Assembly: GCA_017550645.1 (NCBI GenBank)
Contig: JAFZOI010000002.1
Location: 1-48,447 of the forward strand
Reading direction: 5' to 3'
Length of the DNA: 48,447 bases
Source: Oscillospiraceae bacterium
Lineage (GTDB): Bacteria; Bacillota; Clostridia; Oscillospirales; Oscillospiraceae
Below, piece by piece: positions 8,356 through 17,356 of this stretch. The translations under genes were made by a program, and so were the position numbers. Positions within the stretch are counted from its first letter, which is position 1; each line of letters begins with the position of its first letter. The notes beneath the pieces were generated by a model. That model was not told where the DNA came from and did no database searches. It was given only the letters and a program-made list of their open reading frames with translations.

Positions 8356-8915
8356 CTGTTTTTACCGCGGAGCCTCTGATTTTTCACTATATCCGTCCTC
8401 GCGGCGAAAATGGCGATGACTATGAGCGTGATGATGATGGCCGGGAGCATGTACTGCGCGTTATAGACCAGCGAGTAGATCCAGACCCTCGACATGGGCA
8501 GCGTCGCGCCGAATATCTCGATGTCGGACATGTACTCGCCCCAGATGAAGACGCCGCTGAAAACGAGGCAGACGTAGCGCGCGAGGCAGCCGACGAGCGC
8601 GCCGAGCACGGGCTTTTTCGGGAAGAAGCCCGCGAGGCCGACGAGCATGTAGGCGAAGAAATAGTCTAGCAGCATGGACTGCCACGTTATCGAAAAGCCG
8701 CCGCCCTCGAAGAAGTCTATGACGCCGTAAACGAGGCCGGCGCCGAGGCCCCATACGCCTCCGCGGCGCAGGGCGAAGACGATCAGCGGGACCATGACGA
8801 GGCTGATGCTGCCGCCGAAGCCGCCGGTCGGTATCTTCACAAAGCCGAGGATGAACGCGAGCGCGACGCATACCGCGCCCTCGGTCAAAGCTGCAAGATT
8901 GCCCTTTTTCTTCAT
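8352..8915 (-). CDS. thiT: Thiamine ECF transporter substrate-binding subunit ThiT
   Basis: Membrane S-component that binds thiamine and works with a shared energising module (EcfA, EcfA', EcfT) encoded elsewhere. The 187-residue protein has six hydrophobic segments and the ThiT-like region GLGAGLVYGVIDF and WQSMLLDY, whose aromatic and acidic residues match the thiamine pocket. The start is preceded by GGAGGG. The assignment is supported independently by the TPP riboswitch and intrinsic terminator directly upstream. Single-gene unit; its 3' end overlaps the rpmH promoter. Confidence 0.93.
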   Translation of the reverse strand: MKKKGNLAALTEGAVCVALAFILGFVKIPTGGFGGSISLVMVPLIVFALRRGGVWGLGAGLVYGVIDFFEGGGFSITWQSMLLDYFFAYMLVGLAGFFPKKPVLGALVGCLARYVCLVFSGVFIWGEYMSDIEIFGATLPMSRVWIYSLVYNAQYMLPAIIITLIVIAIFAARTDIVKNQRLRGKNS

Positions 8916-8928
8916 TGTCTTTCCCTCC

Positions 8929-8978
8929 GAAAAGAAATATGGCGCGTTACCGCCGCGATGAGCCGATAATGCGCCATA
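8929..8978 (-). terminator. Expression-platform terminator of the thiT riboswitch
   Basis: TATGGCGC...GCGCCATA stem (arms 8971-8978 and 8938-8945) followed on the minus strand by TTTCTTTT, immediately before the thiT Shine-Dalgarno. It fits ligand-induced transcription termination between aptamer and gene. Confidence 0.75.
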
Positions 8979-8982
8979 GACG

Positions 8983-9060
8983 AAACGTTCCTACGCCCGC
9001 ATTACCGGGATCAGGTTCCGGGGTCCGCTCACGCGTCTCAGCCTTTCGGCGCCCCCTTGG
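8983..9060 (-). promoter_or_regulatory. TPP riboswitch aptamer
   Basis: The minus strand carries the conserved THI-box blocks in order: GGCTGAGA, then GACCCCGGAACCTGAT, then GGTAATGCGGGCGTAGGAA. These form the pyrimidine-sensing and pyrophosphate-sensing arms of the thiamine pyrophosphate aptamer. It lies 68 bp before thiT with a terminator hairpin between. Confidence 0.96.
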
Positions 9061-9074
9061 ATTTGTACTGAGAT

Positions 9075-9101
9075 ATTATACCCTCGCGCGGGACTTGTCA
9101 A
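9075..9101 (-). promoter_or_regulatory. Promoter of thiT riboswitch transcript
   Basis: Minus strand TTGACA (9096-9101) with TATAAT (9075-9080) 15 bp away; a TAATAT two bases further gives 17 bp. The -35 overlaps the stop codon of the dnaC-like gene. Confidence 0.7.
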
Positions 9102-10081
9102 TCTCTTTCTCTCTTGAGCCTGCGGATGTCGCGCCCCTTGAAGCGCACGACCGTGAACTCCCCGTCGAGGCGGGAGCATATCTGCCCCGTGTAGCGGCGG
9201 CGCATCTCCTCCGGCGAGAGATTGGAGCTTATTATCATGCGTCTGCCGCGGAGCATGCGCGTATTTATGAGGTCGTAGAGCACGCTCTGCGTGAAGCTCG
9301 TCGTCATCTCCGTCCCCAGATCGTCGAGGATGAGAAGGTCGCATTCCATGTATCTGTCGACGTCCGCGTCGGCGTCCTCGTCCGGCTCGCGGGCGAACTT
9401 GTGCTTTTCAAATCGCTCGAATACGCTTATCGCCGTGTCGTATACGACGGAAAAGCCCTTATCGGCGACCTCGCGGGCGATGCAGGTCGAGAGGAAGGTC
9501 TTGCCGAGGCCGGGACCGCCCGTAAAGAAAAGGCTGCTGCCGGCGCTCCCGAAGCGGCGCGCATACTGCAGGCAGAGCTCGTATACCATCTCCATGTGCT
9601 CGCGGTCGGGCGCCCCCAAAGGGCCGTACCACTCGGGATCGAAGCTGTCGAAGCTCTCCTCGCCGAGCTTGAGGAGCTGGGAGAGCTCCTTTCTCTGCTC
9701 GTCGCGCACGAGCTCTTCGAGGCAGGAGCACATTTTCCTGCCGACGAAGCCGGTATCGCCGCATTTGTCGCAATAAGGCGTTATATCCGCGGCGTCGGGC
9801 GCGTACCCCGCCTCCGCGAGAAGCTCGGCGCGTTCGGCCTGAAGGTCGAGATTGCGGCCGGCTATCGACTTTATCGCGAGCTCGACGTCCTCTCCGGTCC
9901 TGAAAGCGGCCGAGGCGGCCTCGACGACGTTGCGGGCGAGAAGTCTGTCTATCTCCGCGACGCGGGGGAGCTTTTCGTATACGGCGGCGCGGAGGCGCAT
10001 CTGCTCCGCCTCATGGCGCGACGCCCGCTGCCTGAGGCGCTCCGCGGCGCGCGCGACCTGCTTTCCGTCCATGGTCTTCAT
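9098..10081 (-). CDS. DnaC/DnaI-like helicase loader ATPase
   Basis: AAA+ ATPase of 327 residues expected to load the replicative helicase. The N-terminal 100 residues are helical; a zinc-binding Cys cluster (CDKCGDTGF followed by CSC) lies near residues 110-130, then Walker A GGPGLGKTF, Walker B LLILDDLGTE and sensor-1 IISSNL. This Cys-rich-plus-AAA+ layout is that of DnaI/DnaC loaders in Clostridia. The start ATG at 10081 has GGAGGAA upstream and overlaps the dnaD-like stop by four bases; the frame is open far upstream but there reads out of phase inside dnaD. Pairing with dnaD supports the primosome role. Confidence 0.88.
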   Translation of the reverse strand: MKTMDGKQVARAAERLRQRASRHEAEQMRLRAAVYEKLPRVAEIDRLLARNVVEAASAAFRTGEDVELAIKSIAGRNLDLQAERAELLAEAGYAPDAADITPYCDKCGDTGFVGRKMCSCLEELVRDEQRKELSQLLKLGEESFDSFDPEWYGPLGAPDREHMEMVYELCLQYARRFGSAGSSLFFTGGPGLGKTFLSTCIAREVADKGFSVVYDTAISVFERFEKHKFAREPDEDADADVDRYMECDLLILDDLGTEMTTSFTQSVLYDLINTRMLRGRRMIISSNLSPEEMRRRYTGQICSRLDGEFTVVRFKGRDIRRLKRERD

Positions 10082-10968
10082 CTGCGTTCCTCCCCGCCCG
10101 CGGCGAGCTTTTTCAGAAGCTTCTTCATATCCGCGTCGTCGCCCGCTCCGTCCGCGGGCTTTTTCGTATCGAGCTTTTCCACGTCTTCGGGCGTTTTGAT
10201 GCCCTTCTCGTGCCAGCTCCTGAGGATGGAATTCATATAGGGCCAGTTCAGCGAGCCCTTCTTGAGGACAGTCCTGTCGTACGCTTCGAGGACGGTCTCG
10301 GGCTCGAAGCCCATCTCCGCCCACGCGGCCAGGTAGCCCTCCTCGCTCTTGCCGAGCTTTCTGTCGCCCAGACGCAGCGCGGCGGCGAGCCTGCCGACGC
10401 CCGTGCGGACGGCCTCGGCGCGCCTTAGGCGCTCTTCCGCGGCCTCGAGCGTGAACACCTCGTCGTCGGCCCATCGGAACGCCTCGCGCTCGATGGCGCG
10501 CGCGCTCGGGAGCTTGCCCCGTCCGAGCCGGCGCGCGGCGTCCTCCACGCAGTAGCGCGTCATGACGAGGATGACCTCCGGAGGCAGGCGCAGATAGTCG
10601 AAGGCGCAGAAAAACGTCTGAAGCTCAGCGGGCGAGAGCGGCTTGTCGAGTATCTTCTCGAGCTCGGGGACGAGCTCGGCAAAGCCGCTGCCGGACTTGG
10701 CCGATTCATATATATCCTCGGTCTTGAAGCGCGGCGGCTCGACCTTTTCGCGCGAGGGCCTGCCCTTTACGAGCCCGAGCTCGCGCAGCTTGTCCAGCGC
10801 GGCGTCGACCCCGCCCGTCAGCGGGAGCTTTTCGGCCTCGGCCCTGTCGAACGCGCCGTGGTTCTTGAGGATGGATATGTAGAGCAGCGCCGCATCGCCG
10901 CTGCCGGACGTCAGCAGCTTTTCGGCCGCGTCCGCGCTCATGAATACCGCGTCCGCGGAAGGGATCAT
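10078..10968 (-). CDS. DnaD-domain replication initiation/primosome protein
   Basis: Probable primosome protein of about 296 residues. The N-terminal 80 residues resemble a winged-helix DnaD N-terminal domain, and there are two C-terminal DnaD domains (about 90-160 and 200-270, the latter with the WPYMNSILRSW motif close to the family YxxxI...W signature). The start is uncertain: ATG at 10968 has only a close GGAG, TTG at 10977 is well spaced from AAAGGAG, and a TTG at 11028 is possible. It overlaps the helicase-loader gene downstream, so the two are co-translated. The C-terminus is Lys-rich and low-complexity. Confidence 0.85.
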   Translation of the reverse strand: MIPSADAVFMSADAAEKLLTSGSGDAALLYISILKNHGAFDRAEAEKLPLTGGVDAALDKLRELGLVKGRPSREKVEPPRFKTEDIYESAKSGSGFAELVPELEKILDKPLSPAELQTFFCAFDYLRLPPEVILVMTRYCVEDAARRLGRGKLPSARAIEREAFRWADDEVFTLEAAEERLRRAEAVRTGVGRLAAALRLGDRKLGKSEEGYLAAWAEMGFEPETVLEAYDRTVLKKGSLNWPYMNSILRSWHEKGIKTPEDVEKLDTKKPADGAGDDADMKKLLKKLAAGGEERR

Positions 10969-11072
10969 ATTCTCCAAAACCTTCGCCGCTCCTTTCTTTT
11001 CAAGCTTGTTTTTACAGTATATCAGCAAATCCGCCCCTGTAAAAGCCCCAAAATCAAAAAAACTTTTTATTA

Positions 11073-11101
11073 TTTACCTTTCAATAATACCGTGATATAA
11101 T
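11073..11101 (+). promoter_or_regulatory. Promoter of the U32-maf-mre-aspS operon
   Basis: TTTACC (11073-11078), 17 bp spacer and perfect TATAAT (11096-11101), 38 bp before the U32 peptidase ATG. It is the only clear promoter seen before aspS. Confidence 0.8.
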
Positions 11102-11139
11102 ATATTGCTTATTATACGCTCAGCGAGGTGAATGACTCA

Positions 11140-13203
11140 ATGGAACTGATCATGCCGGTCGGATCTCCCGAGGCGGTCCGAGCCGCGGTGCAGAACGGGG
11201 CCGACGGCGTCATAGCGCGCCTCGACGCCTCCGGCTTCATAAGGCCGGGCTTTCTCACCGAGGACCAGTTCTCTGCCGCGGCGGAATTCTGCCGGCTGCG
11301 CGGAGTCAGATTTATATGCTCTCACGACTACTACGTCCGCGACGACGGCATGGCCGGCTCGGTCGCGCTCATTTCGCGCGCCTACGAGCTCGGCGCGGAC
11401 GAGGTCGTCGTCTCCGATCCCGGGCTGCTCCGCGCGCTCGGGCAGTCCATCCCCATGCTCAAATGCCTTACCGGGCTTAAAAACGCCGTCCACGATATAG
11501 CGGGAGCGAAGCTGCTGGCCTCGCTCGGCGCGCAGGGCGTGACGCTCGCCCCGGAGCTCACCGAGGCCGAGATAGGCGAGATATGCGCCGCCTCCCCCGT
11601 TCCCTGCGCGGTATACGTATACGGCGAGATGTGCGCCGCTTCCTCGGGCCTTTGCTGGCTCGCCTCGCTGACGGGGCGCCGCTCGGCCAATATACACACC
11701 TGCGAGCGCGTATGCCAGAACGCTTACGGCTTCGGCGTGCGCTCGGGCGAGCATCAGCTCAGCATGAAGACCTGCTCGCTGCTTGCTCATCTGCCTCGTC
11801 TGGCCGAGCTCGGCGTCGCCTCCGTCCTGACCGACGGGCGCGAGAGCAGGCCCGAATATACCGCCCTGCTCTCCGACCTCATCTCCCGCGCGATAAAGAC
11901 GGACAAGGCCCCCTCCGAGAAGGACCTCGACGTGCTGCGCGAGGCGTTCCCGAACGCGGGCGAGTCCGACGGATACTACGAGGGCAAAAACGACTCCTCC
12001 CTCTTCGGCTGGGCAAGGCCCGCCAAGGGGAAACTGAGCGCCGCCGTCCGCGCCGACTACATGGGCATGGAGCATCCGCGCGTCCCCGTCACGTTCTACG
12101 GGGTCATGCGTCCGCACTCCCCCGCCCAGCTCGCAGTCTCCGACCGCGACGGCAACAACATCGTCATAGCCGGCCCCATCCCTTCTCAAAGCGGCATGCG
12201 CGAGCTCTCCGAGGTGTCGCTGCGCAGCGTGCTCTTCAATACCGTCGGCACGCCGTACTACTGCGAGGACGTCAAGAGCAGCATAGCCGACGGGCTCTAC
12301 ATGAGCGCGGCCGACCTCAGCGAGATGAAAAACCGCGCCCTCGCGGCGCTCGATATGAAGCGCGCCGAGCGCCCGCCCGTCAAGGGCGGGGAGTACAGGC
12401 CGCCCGCACAGTACCTCGAGCGCAAGGAGGCCCCGGAGATAACCGTCTCCGTCCAGCGCGCGACGCAGCTCTCTCCGGAGCTCGCCGGGCTCAAGCCGAC
12501 GGTGCTCTACGTCCCGGTCGGGGAGATCCTCGCCTCGCCCACCTCGATAACGCCCTTCTGGGAAAACGGCGTCACGGAGATATGCGCCGCTCTTCCGCCC
12601 ATCATACGCTCCGGGGACGAGGACATGCTCATGCAGGGCCTCGAGAAGCTCAAGGGCATACACGTCTCCCGCGTGCTCATCGGCTCGCTGCAGCAGGCGC
12701 TGCCCCTGCGGCTCAAGGGCTTCGAGGTCCGCGCCGATTTCTCCGCGAATATCTATAACTCCCAGACGCTCAGGATAGCCAAGGACCTCGGCGTCCTCTC
12801 CGCGGGCGTTTCGTTCGAGCTTGAGCTCGGAGATATAAAGGACATGAGCAAGTGCATAGACACGGAGCTCATCGTCTACGGCAGGCTCCCGCTGATGTAT
12901 TCGGGGGCGTGCCTGATAAAGGCCGGGACGGGCGTCTGCGCCTGCGACAACGCCTCGCACATGCGCAATTCGCGCGGGAACTCCTTCCCCGTCCTGCGCC
13001 AGCCGGGCTGCCGCACGCTGATGCTCTCGGGCAGCAAGATGTTCCTCGCCGACCGCGCGAAGGACTGGGCCAACCTCGGCCTCTGGGCGGGCAGGCTCAA
13101 CTTCACGACGGAAAACGCGCGCGAATGCGTCGCAGTAACGGCGAGGTACTATGGCCTCGGGCCGTACGAGCCCGTCGCGCGAACGAAGGGCAGATACTAC
13201 TGA
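11140..13203 (+). CDS. Peptidase U32-family protein (TrhP/RlhA-like)
   Basis: Member of the U32 'collagenase-like' family; characterised members act in RNA hydroxylation (TrhP on tRNA U34, RlhA on 23S rRNA). The 687-residue protein begins MELIMPVGSPEAVRAAVQNG, the family start, has the conserved Cys-containing region GEMCAASSG and HTCERVCQNAYGF in the U32 domain, and a long C-terminal part with further cysteines (ACLIKAGTGVCACDN). The ATG at 11140 is chosen over the GTG at 11128 because GAGGTGA is eight bases upstream and it gives the family start. First gene of the long plus-strand operon; its stop overlaps maf. Which RNA it modifies cannot be told. Confidence 0.88.
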   Translation: MELIMPVGSPEAVRAAVQNGADGVIARLDASGFIRPGFLTEDQFSAAAEFCRLRGVRFICSHDYYVRDDGMAGSVALISRAYELGADEVVVSDPGLLRALGQSIPMLKCLTGLKNAVHDIAGAKLLASLGAQGVTLAPELTEAEIGEICAASPVPCAVYVYGEMCAASSGLCWLASLTGRRSANIHTCERVCQNAYGFGVRSGEHQLSMKTCSLLAHLPRLAELGVASVLTDGRESRPEYTALLSDLISRAIKTDKAPSEKDLDVLREAFPNAGESDGYYEGKNDSSLFGWARPAKGKLSAAVRADYMGMEHPRVPVTFYGVMRPHSPAQLAVSDRDGNNIVIAGPIPSQSGMRELSEVSLRSVLFNTVGTPYYCEDVKSSIADGLYMSAADLSEMKNRALAALDMKRAERPPVKGGEYRPPAQYLERKEAPEITVSVQRATQLSPELAGLKPTVLYVPVGEILASPTSITPFWENGVTEICAALPPIIRSGDEDMLMQGLEKLKGIHVSRVLIGSLQQALPLRLKGFEVRADFSANIYNSQTLRIAKDLGVLSAGVSFELELGDIKDMSKCIDTELIVYGRLPLMYSGACLIKAGTGVCACDNASHMRNSRGNSFPVLRQPGCRTLMLSGSKMFLADRAKDWANLGLWAGRLNFTTENARECVAVTARYYGLGPYEPVARTKGRYY

Positions 13204-13775
13204 TGGCGAGATTCATCCTTGCCTCGGCCTCGCCGAGGCGCAGAGAGCTTCTTGAGATGCTCGGCCTCGATTTTGAGATCGTTCCCGCTCCGAGCGAGGA
13301 GGAGCCCGACCTTTCCCTCCCCGTCAGGGAGGCGATAGCCGCCGTCGCGGCGGCGAAGGCGCGCTCGGTCAAGTCCGGCCTTCCCGTCCTCGCGGCGGAC
13401 ACGGTCGTCTGCATTGACGGGCGCATCCTCGGCAAGCCGGGGGACGAAGCGGAGGCCGCCTCCATGCTGAGGACGCTCTCCGGCGCGCGCCACGACGTCT
13501 ATACGGGCGTCGCCGTCAGCTTTGAGGGCAGGATGCTCCGCGCTTGCCAGCGCACGGCCGTATATTTCCGCGAGCTCTCGGACGCCGAGATAGCCGCCTA
13601 CGTCGCCACGGGCGAACCGATGGACAAGGCGGGCGCCTACGGGGCGCAGGGTCTCGGAGCTCTTTTCATCGACAGGATAGACGGAGATTTCTTCAACGTC
13701 ATGGGACTTCCCCTGTGCCTGACCGGAAAGCTTCTGGCCGAGGCGGGGATAAAGGTCCTGCGGGAGATGCCATGA
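13203..13775 (+). CDS. maf: Maf-family nucleotide pyrophosphatase
   Basis: House-cleaning pyrophosphatase expected to hydrolyse non-canonical or dTTP/UTP-type nucleotides. The 190-residue product has the family motifs LASASPRRREL at the N-terminus, AADTVV in the centre, GKPGD and a late KAGAYGAQG block, so the active site looks complete. ATG overlaps the U32 stop (TGATG) and the gene overlaps mreC by four bases. Maf next to mreC is the standard arrangement in Firmicutes. Confidence 0.95.
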   Translation: MARFILASASPRRRELLEMLGLDFEIVPAPSEEEPDLSLPVREAIAAVAAAKARSVKSGLPVLAADTVVCIDGRILGKPGDEAEAASMLRTLSGARHDVYTGVAVSFEGRMLRACQRTAVYFRELSDAEIAAYVATGEPMDKAGAYGAQGLGALFIDRIDGDFFNVMGLPLCLTGKLLAEAGIKVLREMP

Positions 13776-14716
13776 AAAACTTTTTCAGAAAAAAAGGCGT
13801 TCGCGTAGCGATAGTGCTGGTCGCCGTGCTGGCGGTCATCCTCGTGTCGGCGCTCATAATGGATTCCGGCGCGAACGTCGCCGACGGCTCCGTGCGCACG
13901 CTGACGGGTCCCGCCGAGAAGGCGCTCACCTGGGTCGTGCGGCAGCTCGAGCACGTCTACGGCTATATGTTCAAATACGATCAGCTCGTCGAGGAAAACG
14001 AGCAGCTGCGCGCCAAGATACTCGAGATGCAGGACGAGGTCCGAAAGAGCGAATCGACCAACGAGGAAAACGCCCTCCTGCGCCAGCTTCTGAAGCTCAG
14101 CGAGGTGCGCCCCGAGCTCGATTTCGAGATGGCCTCGATAACCTCGTGGAGCGCCTCGACGTGGTCTTCGAGCTTCGTCATCAACAGAGGCTCGCGCGCG
14201 GGCATAGAGCTCTATGACTGCGTCGTGACGGAGACAGGCTGCCTCGTGGGGCAGGTCGTCGCCGTCACGGGCACGACGGCCACCGTCCGTACTCTCGTCG
14301 ACTCCTCTACGAGCATAGGCGCCTATATAGGCAGGACGGGCATCTCCGCCGTCGCCGAGGGCGACTACGACACCATGCACGAGGGCGTTTTGAAGCTCTC
14401 GTATCTCCCTGACGGCGCGCTTGTATATAACGGCGACACCGTCCTGACCTCCGGCAGCGGCGAGGTCTTCCCGCCCGACATCGTCATCGGCGAGATAACG
14501 GCGATGAAGGTCGACGAGGGCGGCTTCACCGAGTACGGCATCATCGAGCCCGCCGTGCAGCTTTCGACGCTGACCCACGTCTTCGTAATAAAAGACTTCA
14601 CCTATACGACCGATACCTCCGAGCTTCCCGAGGACAGCGAGCTTCCCGGAGAAGGGGGCGAGCCCGGCGAGGGCGAAGAGCTCCCCGAAGCCTCGGCTCT
14701 CCCCGAGGAAGGTTGA
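13772..14716 (+). CDS. mreC: Rod shape-determining protein MreC
   Basis: Elongasome scaffold of 314 residues outside the membrane. There is one N-terminal transmembrane segment (about 10-30), a coiled coil (about 70-110, YDQLVEENEQL) and the two beta-barrel domains (about 115-275). The C-terminus is a Pro/Glu/Gly-rich acidic tail of about 35 residues built of ELPE-like repeats, likely disordered. mreB is not in the window. The ATG overlaps the maf stop. Confidence 0.93.
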   Translation: MKNFFRKKGVRVAIVLVAVLAVILVSALIMDSGANVADGSVRTLTGPAEKALTWVVRQLEHVYGYMFKYDQLVEENEQLRAKILEMQDEVRKSESTNEENALLRQLLKLSEVRPELDFEMASITSWSASTWSSSFVINRGSRAGIELYDCVVTETGCLVGQVVAVTGTTATVRTLVDSSTSIGAYIGRTGISAVAEGDYDTMHEGVLKLSYLPDGALVYNGDTVLTSGSGEVFPPDIVIGEITAMKVDEGGFTEYGIIEPAVQLSTLTHVFVIKDFTYTTDTSELPEDSELPGEGGEPGEGEELPEASALPEEG

Positions 14717-14746
14717 CATAATTCACACCGGCAAAGAGGACTTCTC

Positions 14747-15253
14747 ATGGGCAAAGGGACCGCCAAAAGGATAATAAGCCACGCGATCATCGTCATCGTG
14801 GCGTATCTGCTTCAGGCCGCATTCTTCTCGGGCCTGAAGGTCGGCGGAGCCGCGCCTCTCATCCTCCCGCTCGTCGCCGTCGGCATAGGTCTGTTCGACG
14901 GAGGGCTCTGGGGCGGGATATGGGGCGTCGTCTGCGGCCTGCTGTGCGACGTGTCGCTGACAGACAGCGGCACGCTCTTTACGATATTTCTCGCCATCGC
15001 CGGCTTCTTCACGGGCTTTCTCTCCGAATTTGTGCTGGCAAGGGGCTTTCCCTCGTTCTTCACGGTCTCGACAGTGACGCTCGTGCTCTCCGCGCTGCTG
15101 CAGATGGCGGGCCCGTTTTTCTACCGCGGCGCGCCGTTTTCCGCCCTCTGGAAACCCGCGCTGATCCAGACAGTCTATTCCGCCCTGTTCATCCTGCCGG
15201 TCTACTATCCGATCCACAGGGCGACACGCTCCACGCGCCGAGTGCGCATATAG
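14747..15253 (+). CDS. mreD: Rod shape-determining protein MreD
   Basis: Polytopic elongasome membrane protein of 168 residues with five to six hydrophobic segments and the MreD-like GLFDGGLWGGIWGVVCGLLCD region. It follows mreC by 30 bp and precedes the PBP2 gene by nine bp, the canonical mreCD-mrdA order. A modest AGAGGA site precedes the start. Confidence 0.9.
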   Translation: MGKGTAKRIISHAIIVIVAYLLQAAFFSGLKVGGAAPLILPLVAVGIGLFDGGLWGGIWGVVCGLLCDVSLTDSGTLFTIFLAIAGFFTGFLSEFVLARGFPSFFTVSTVTLVLSALLQMAGPFFYRGAPFSALWKPALIQTVYSALFILPVYYPIHRATRSTRRVRI

Positions 15254-15262
15254 GAGGCTCCC

Positions 15263-17332
15263 ATGCAGCAAAAAAAGATATTCAAGCCCATACGTATAGC
15301 CTTGCTGATACTGCTGCCGCTCGTCTTCGCGGCCGTCTGCGCGATGGCTCTTTACGACCTGCAGATAGTCAACGGCGCGGCTTACCTCGAAAAATCCCAG
15401 AATACGATAGTGACCCGCGAGCCCATCGAGGCCTCTCGCGGGATAATACTCGACCGCTACGGCCGCACGCTGGTCTCCAACCGCATAACCTACCGCGTCG
15501 TGATCTCCCGCTCTGAACTCGTCGCCGGAGGGAGGCCGAACGAGGATCTGCTCACGCTCATAGACTGCGCGGACAAGCTCGGCCTGACCTATGAGGAGAA
15601 CCTCCCCGTCTCGATGACGCCGCCGTTCACCTATACCGAGCCCGCGAGCGAGACGATAGAAAAGCGGCTCAAGGACTATATAGAGCACTTCGATCTCGAC
15701 GAGGACATCTCCGCGCCGAAGCTCATCGAGTACATGCGCAGGCACTACTCCATCCCCGAGGACTTCACGCCCGAGCAGGCGCGTCTTGCGGCGGGGCTGC
15801 GCTGGGAGCTCGAGCTGCGCTCGCTCTTTTCCATCCCGGAATACGTCTTTTCAGACGACGCGAGCATAGAGCTCATAAGCATGATAGGAGAAAACAACCT
15901 CTCCGGCGTCAACGTCACGATGGGAAGCGCGCGCGTCTACCATACCGAGTACGCGCCGCATATCCTCGGCTATATAGGCCTTATGAGCCCCGAGGACTAT
16001 GAGATATACAAAAGCGAGGGCTATCCCATGGACGCCACGATAGGCAAGGCCGGCGTCGAGCGCACCTTCGAGAGCATACTCCACGGCACTGACGGCGTCA
16101 TGACCATCACGCGCGACTCCTCCGGCAATATCACCTCCATCGTCAAGGACCGCGAGCCCGTCCCCGGCGACAACATCGTCCTGACTTTGGATATCCAGCT
16201 CCAGCAGGCGGCGGAGGACGCGCTCTCGAGCACGATAGCCCAGATAAACGCCAACCGTCTTGAGGAATTCAAGGAAAAGGGCACGCCCTATACGGAGGTC
16301 TCGGCGGGCGCCGTCGTCGCCATAGAGGTCGGCACGGGAGACGTGCTGGCAAGCGCGACGTACCCGAGCTACGATCCCGCGAAGTTCAAGGACTACGAAT
16401 ACTATCAGTCCCTGCTGGCCGATCCGCGCCTGCCGCTCTTCAACAGGGCCCTGCAGGGCACCTACTCCCCCGGCTCGACCTTCAAGATCGTGACGGCCGT
16501 CGCCGGGCTCGACGAGCACGTCATCTCGACGGGCGAAAAGATACTCGACGAGACGTACTTCGACAAATACGACGACTATAAGCCGAAATGCTGGATAGCT
16601 CCCGGCTCCCACGGCGAGATAAACGTCACCGAAGCGATCACCGTCTCCTGCAACTACTTTTTCTACACCGTCGGCACCCGCCTCGGCATAGACAAGCTCG
16701 CGCCCTACGGCAAGGCCTTCGGCCTCGGTCAGGCGACGGGCATAGAGCTCCCCGAATCGCGCGGGACGCTCGCCACACGCGAATATAAAGAGGAATTCGA
16801 GAACATGGACTGGTTCCCCGGCGACACGCTGCAGGCCTCCATGGGCCAGAGCTACAACCTCTTCACCCCGCTGCAGCTCGCCTCCTACTGCGCGACGATA
16901 GCCAGCGGCGGCACGCGCTACGCGACGCATATCCTCGACTCTGTCAAGAGCAACGACGGCACCGTCACGCTCCGCGACGTCGAGCCCGAGGTCCTCAGCA
17001 CGGTCGACATCTCCGACGAGTACCTGCGCGCCATCAAGGACGGCATGCTCGGCGTGTCGCGCGAGGGCACGGCGAAGGACGTCTTCGGCTCGTACTACAT
17101 GGACGTCTGCTCCAAGACTGGCACGGTCCAGCTCGGCAAGGACGTTGAAAACAACGCCGTCTTCATCGCGTTCGCGCCATACGATAACCCCGAGATCGCC
17201 GTCGCCATCGTCGTCGAGGACGGCGGCGCGGGCAGCGCGGTCACCCGCATCGCGCGGACGATATTCGATTACTACTTCAACGCCGAGGAGGCGGGCGACC
17301 GCATCTCGGCCGAAGGTTCTCTCATCAGATAA
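15263..17332 (+). CDS. mrdA: Penicillin-binding protein 2 (peptidoglycan transpeptidase)
   Basis: Class B penicillin-binding protein that cross-links peptidoglycan during side-wall elongation. The 689-residue protein has an N-terminal transmembrane anchor (about 12-32), a dimerisation/pedestal domain containing the ASRGIILDRYGR block, and a transpeptidase domain with SxxK at Ser405 (STFK), SxN at Ser462 (SCN) and KTG at Lys618, all intact. A good AGGAGG precedes the ATG. Its place right after mreCD supports the elongation role rather than division. Confidence 0.95.
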   Translation: MQQKKIFKPIRIALLILLPLVFAAVCAMALYDLQIVNGAAYLEKSQNTIVTREPIEASRGIILDRYGRTLVSNRITYRVVISRSELVAGGRPNEDLLTLIDCADKLGLTYEENLPVSMTPPFTYTEPASETIEKRLKDYIEHFDLDEDISAPKLIEYMRRHYSIPEDFTPEQARLAAGLRWELELRSLFSIPEYVFSDDASIELISMIGENNLSGVNVTMGSARVYHTEYAPHILGYIGLMSPEDYEIYKSEGYPMDATIGKAGVERTFESILHGTDGVMTITRDSSGNITSIVKDREPVPGDNIVLTLDIQLQQAAEDALSSTIAQINANRLEEFKEKGTPYTEVSAGAVVAIEVGTGDVLASATYPSYDPAKFKDYEYYQSLLADPRLPLFNRALQGTYSPGSTFKIVTAVAGLDEHVISTGEKILDETYFDKYDDYKPKCWIAPGSHGEINVTEAITVSCNYFFYTVGTRLGIDKLAPYGKAFGLGQATGIELPESRGTLATREYKEEFENMDWFPGDTLQASMGQSYNLFTPLQLASYCATIASGGTRYATHILDSVKSNDGTVTLRDVEPEVLSTVDISDEYLRAIKDGMLGVSREGTAKDVFGSYYMDVCSKTGTVQLGKDVENNAVFIAFAPYDNPEIAVAIVVEDGGAGSAVTRIARTIFDYYFNAEEAGDRISAEGSLIR

Positions 17333-17356
17333 AAGCACATCAAAGGAGGGCTGGCT

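Noticed and set aside
11137..12960. 607-codon minus-strand open frame opposite the U32 peptidase
   Set aside because: Shadow of the U32 gene; the translation is low-complexity Arg/Gly/Glu/Ala without any motif.
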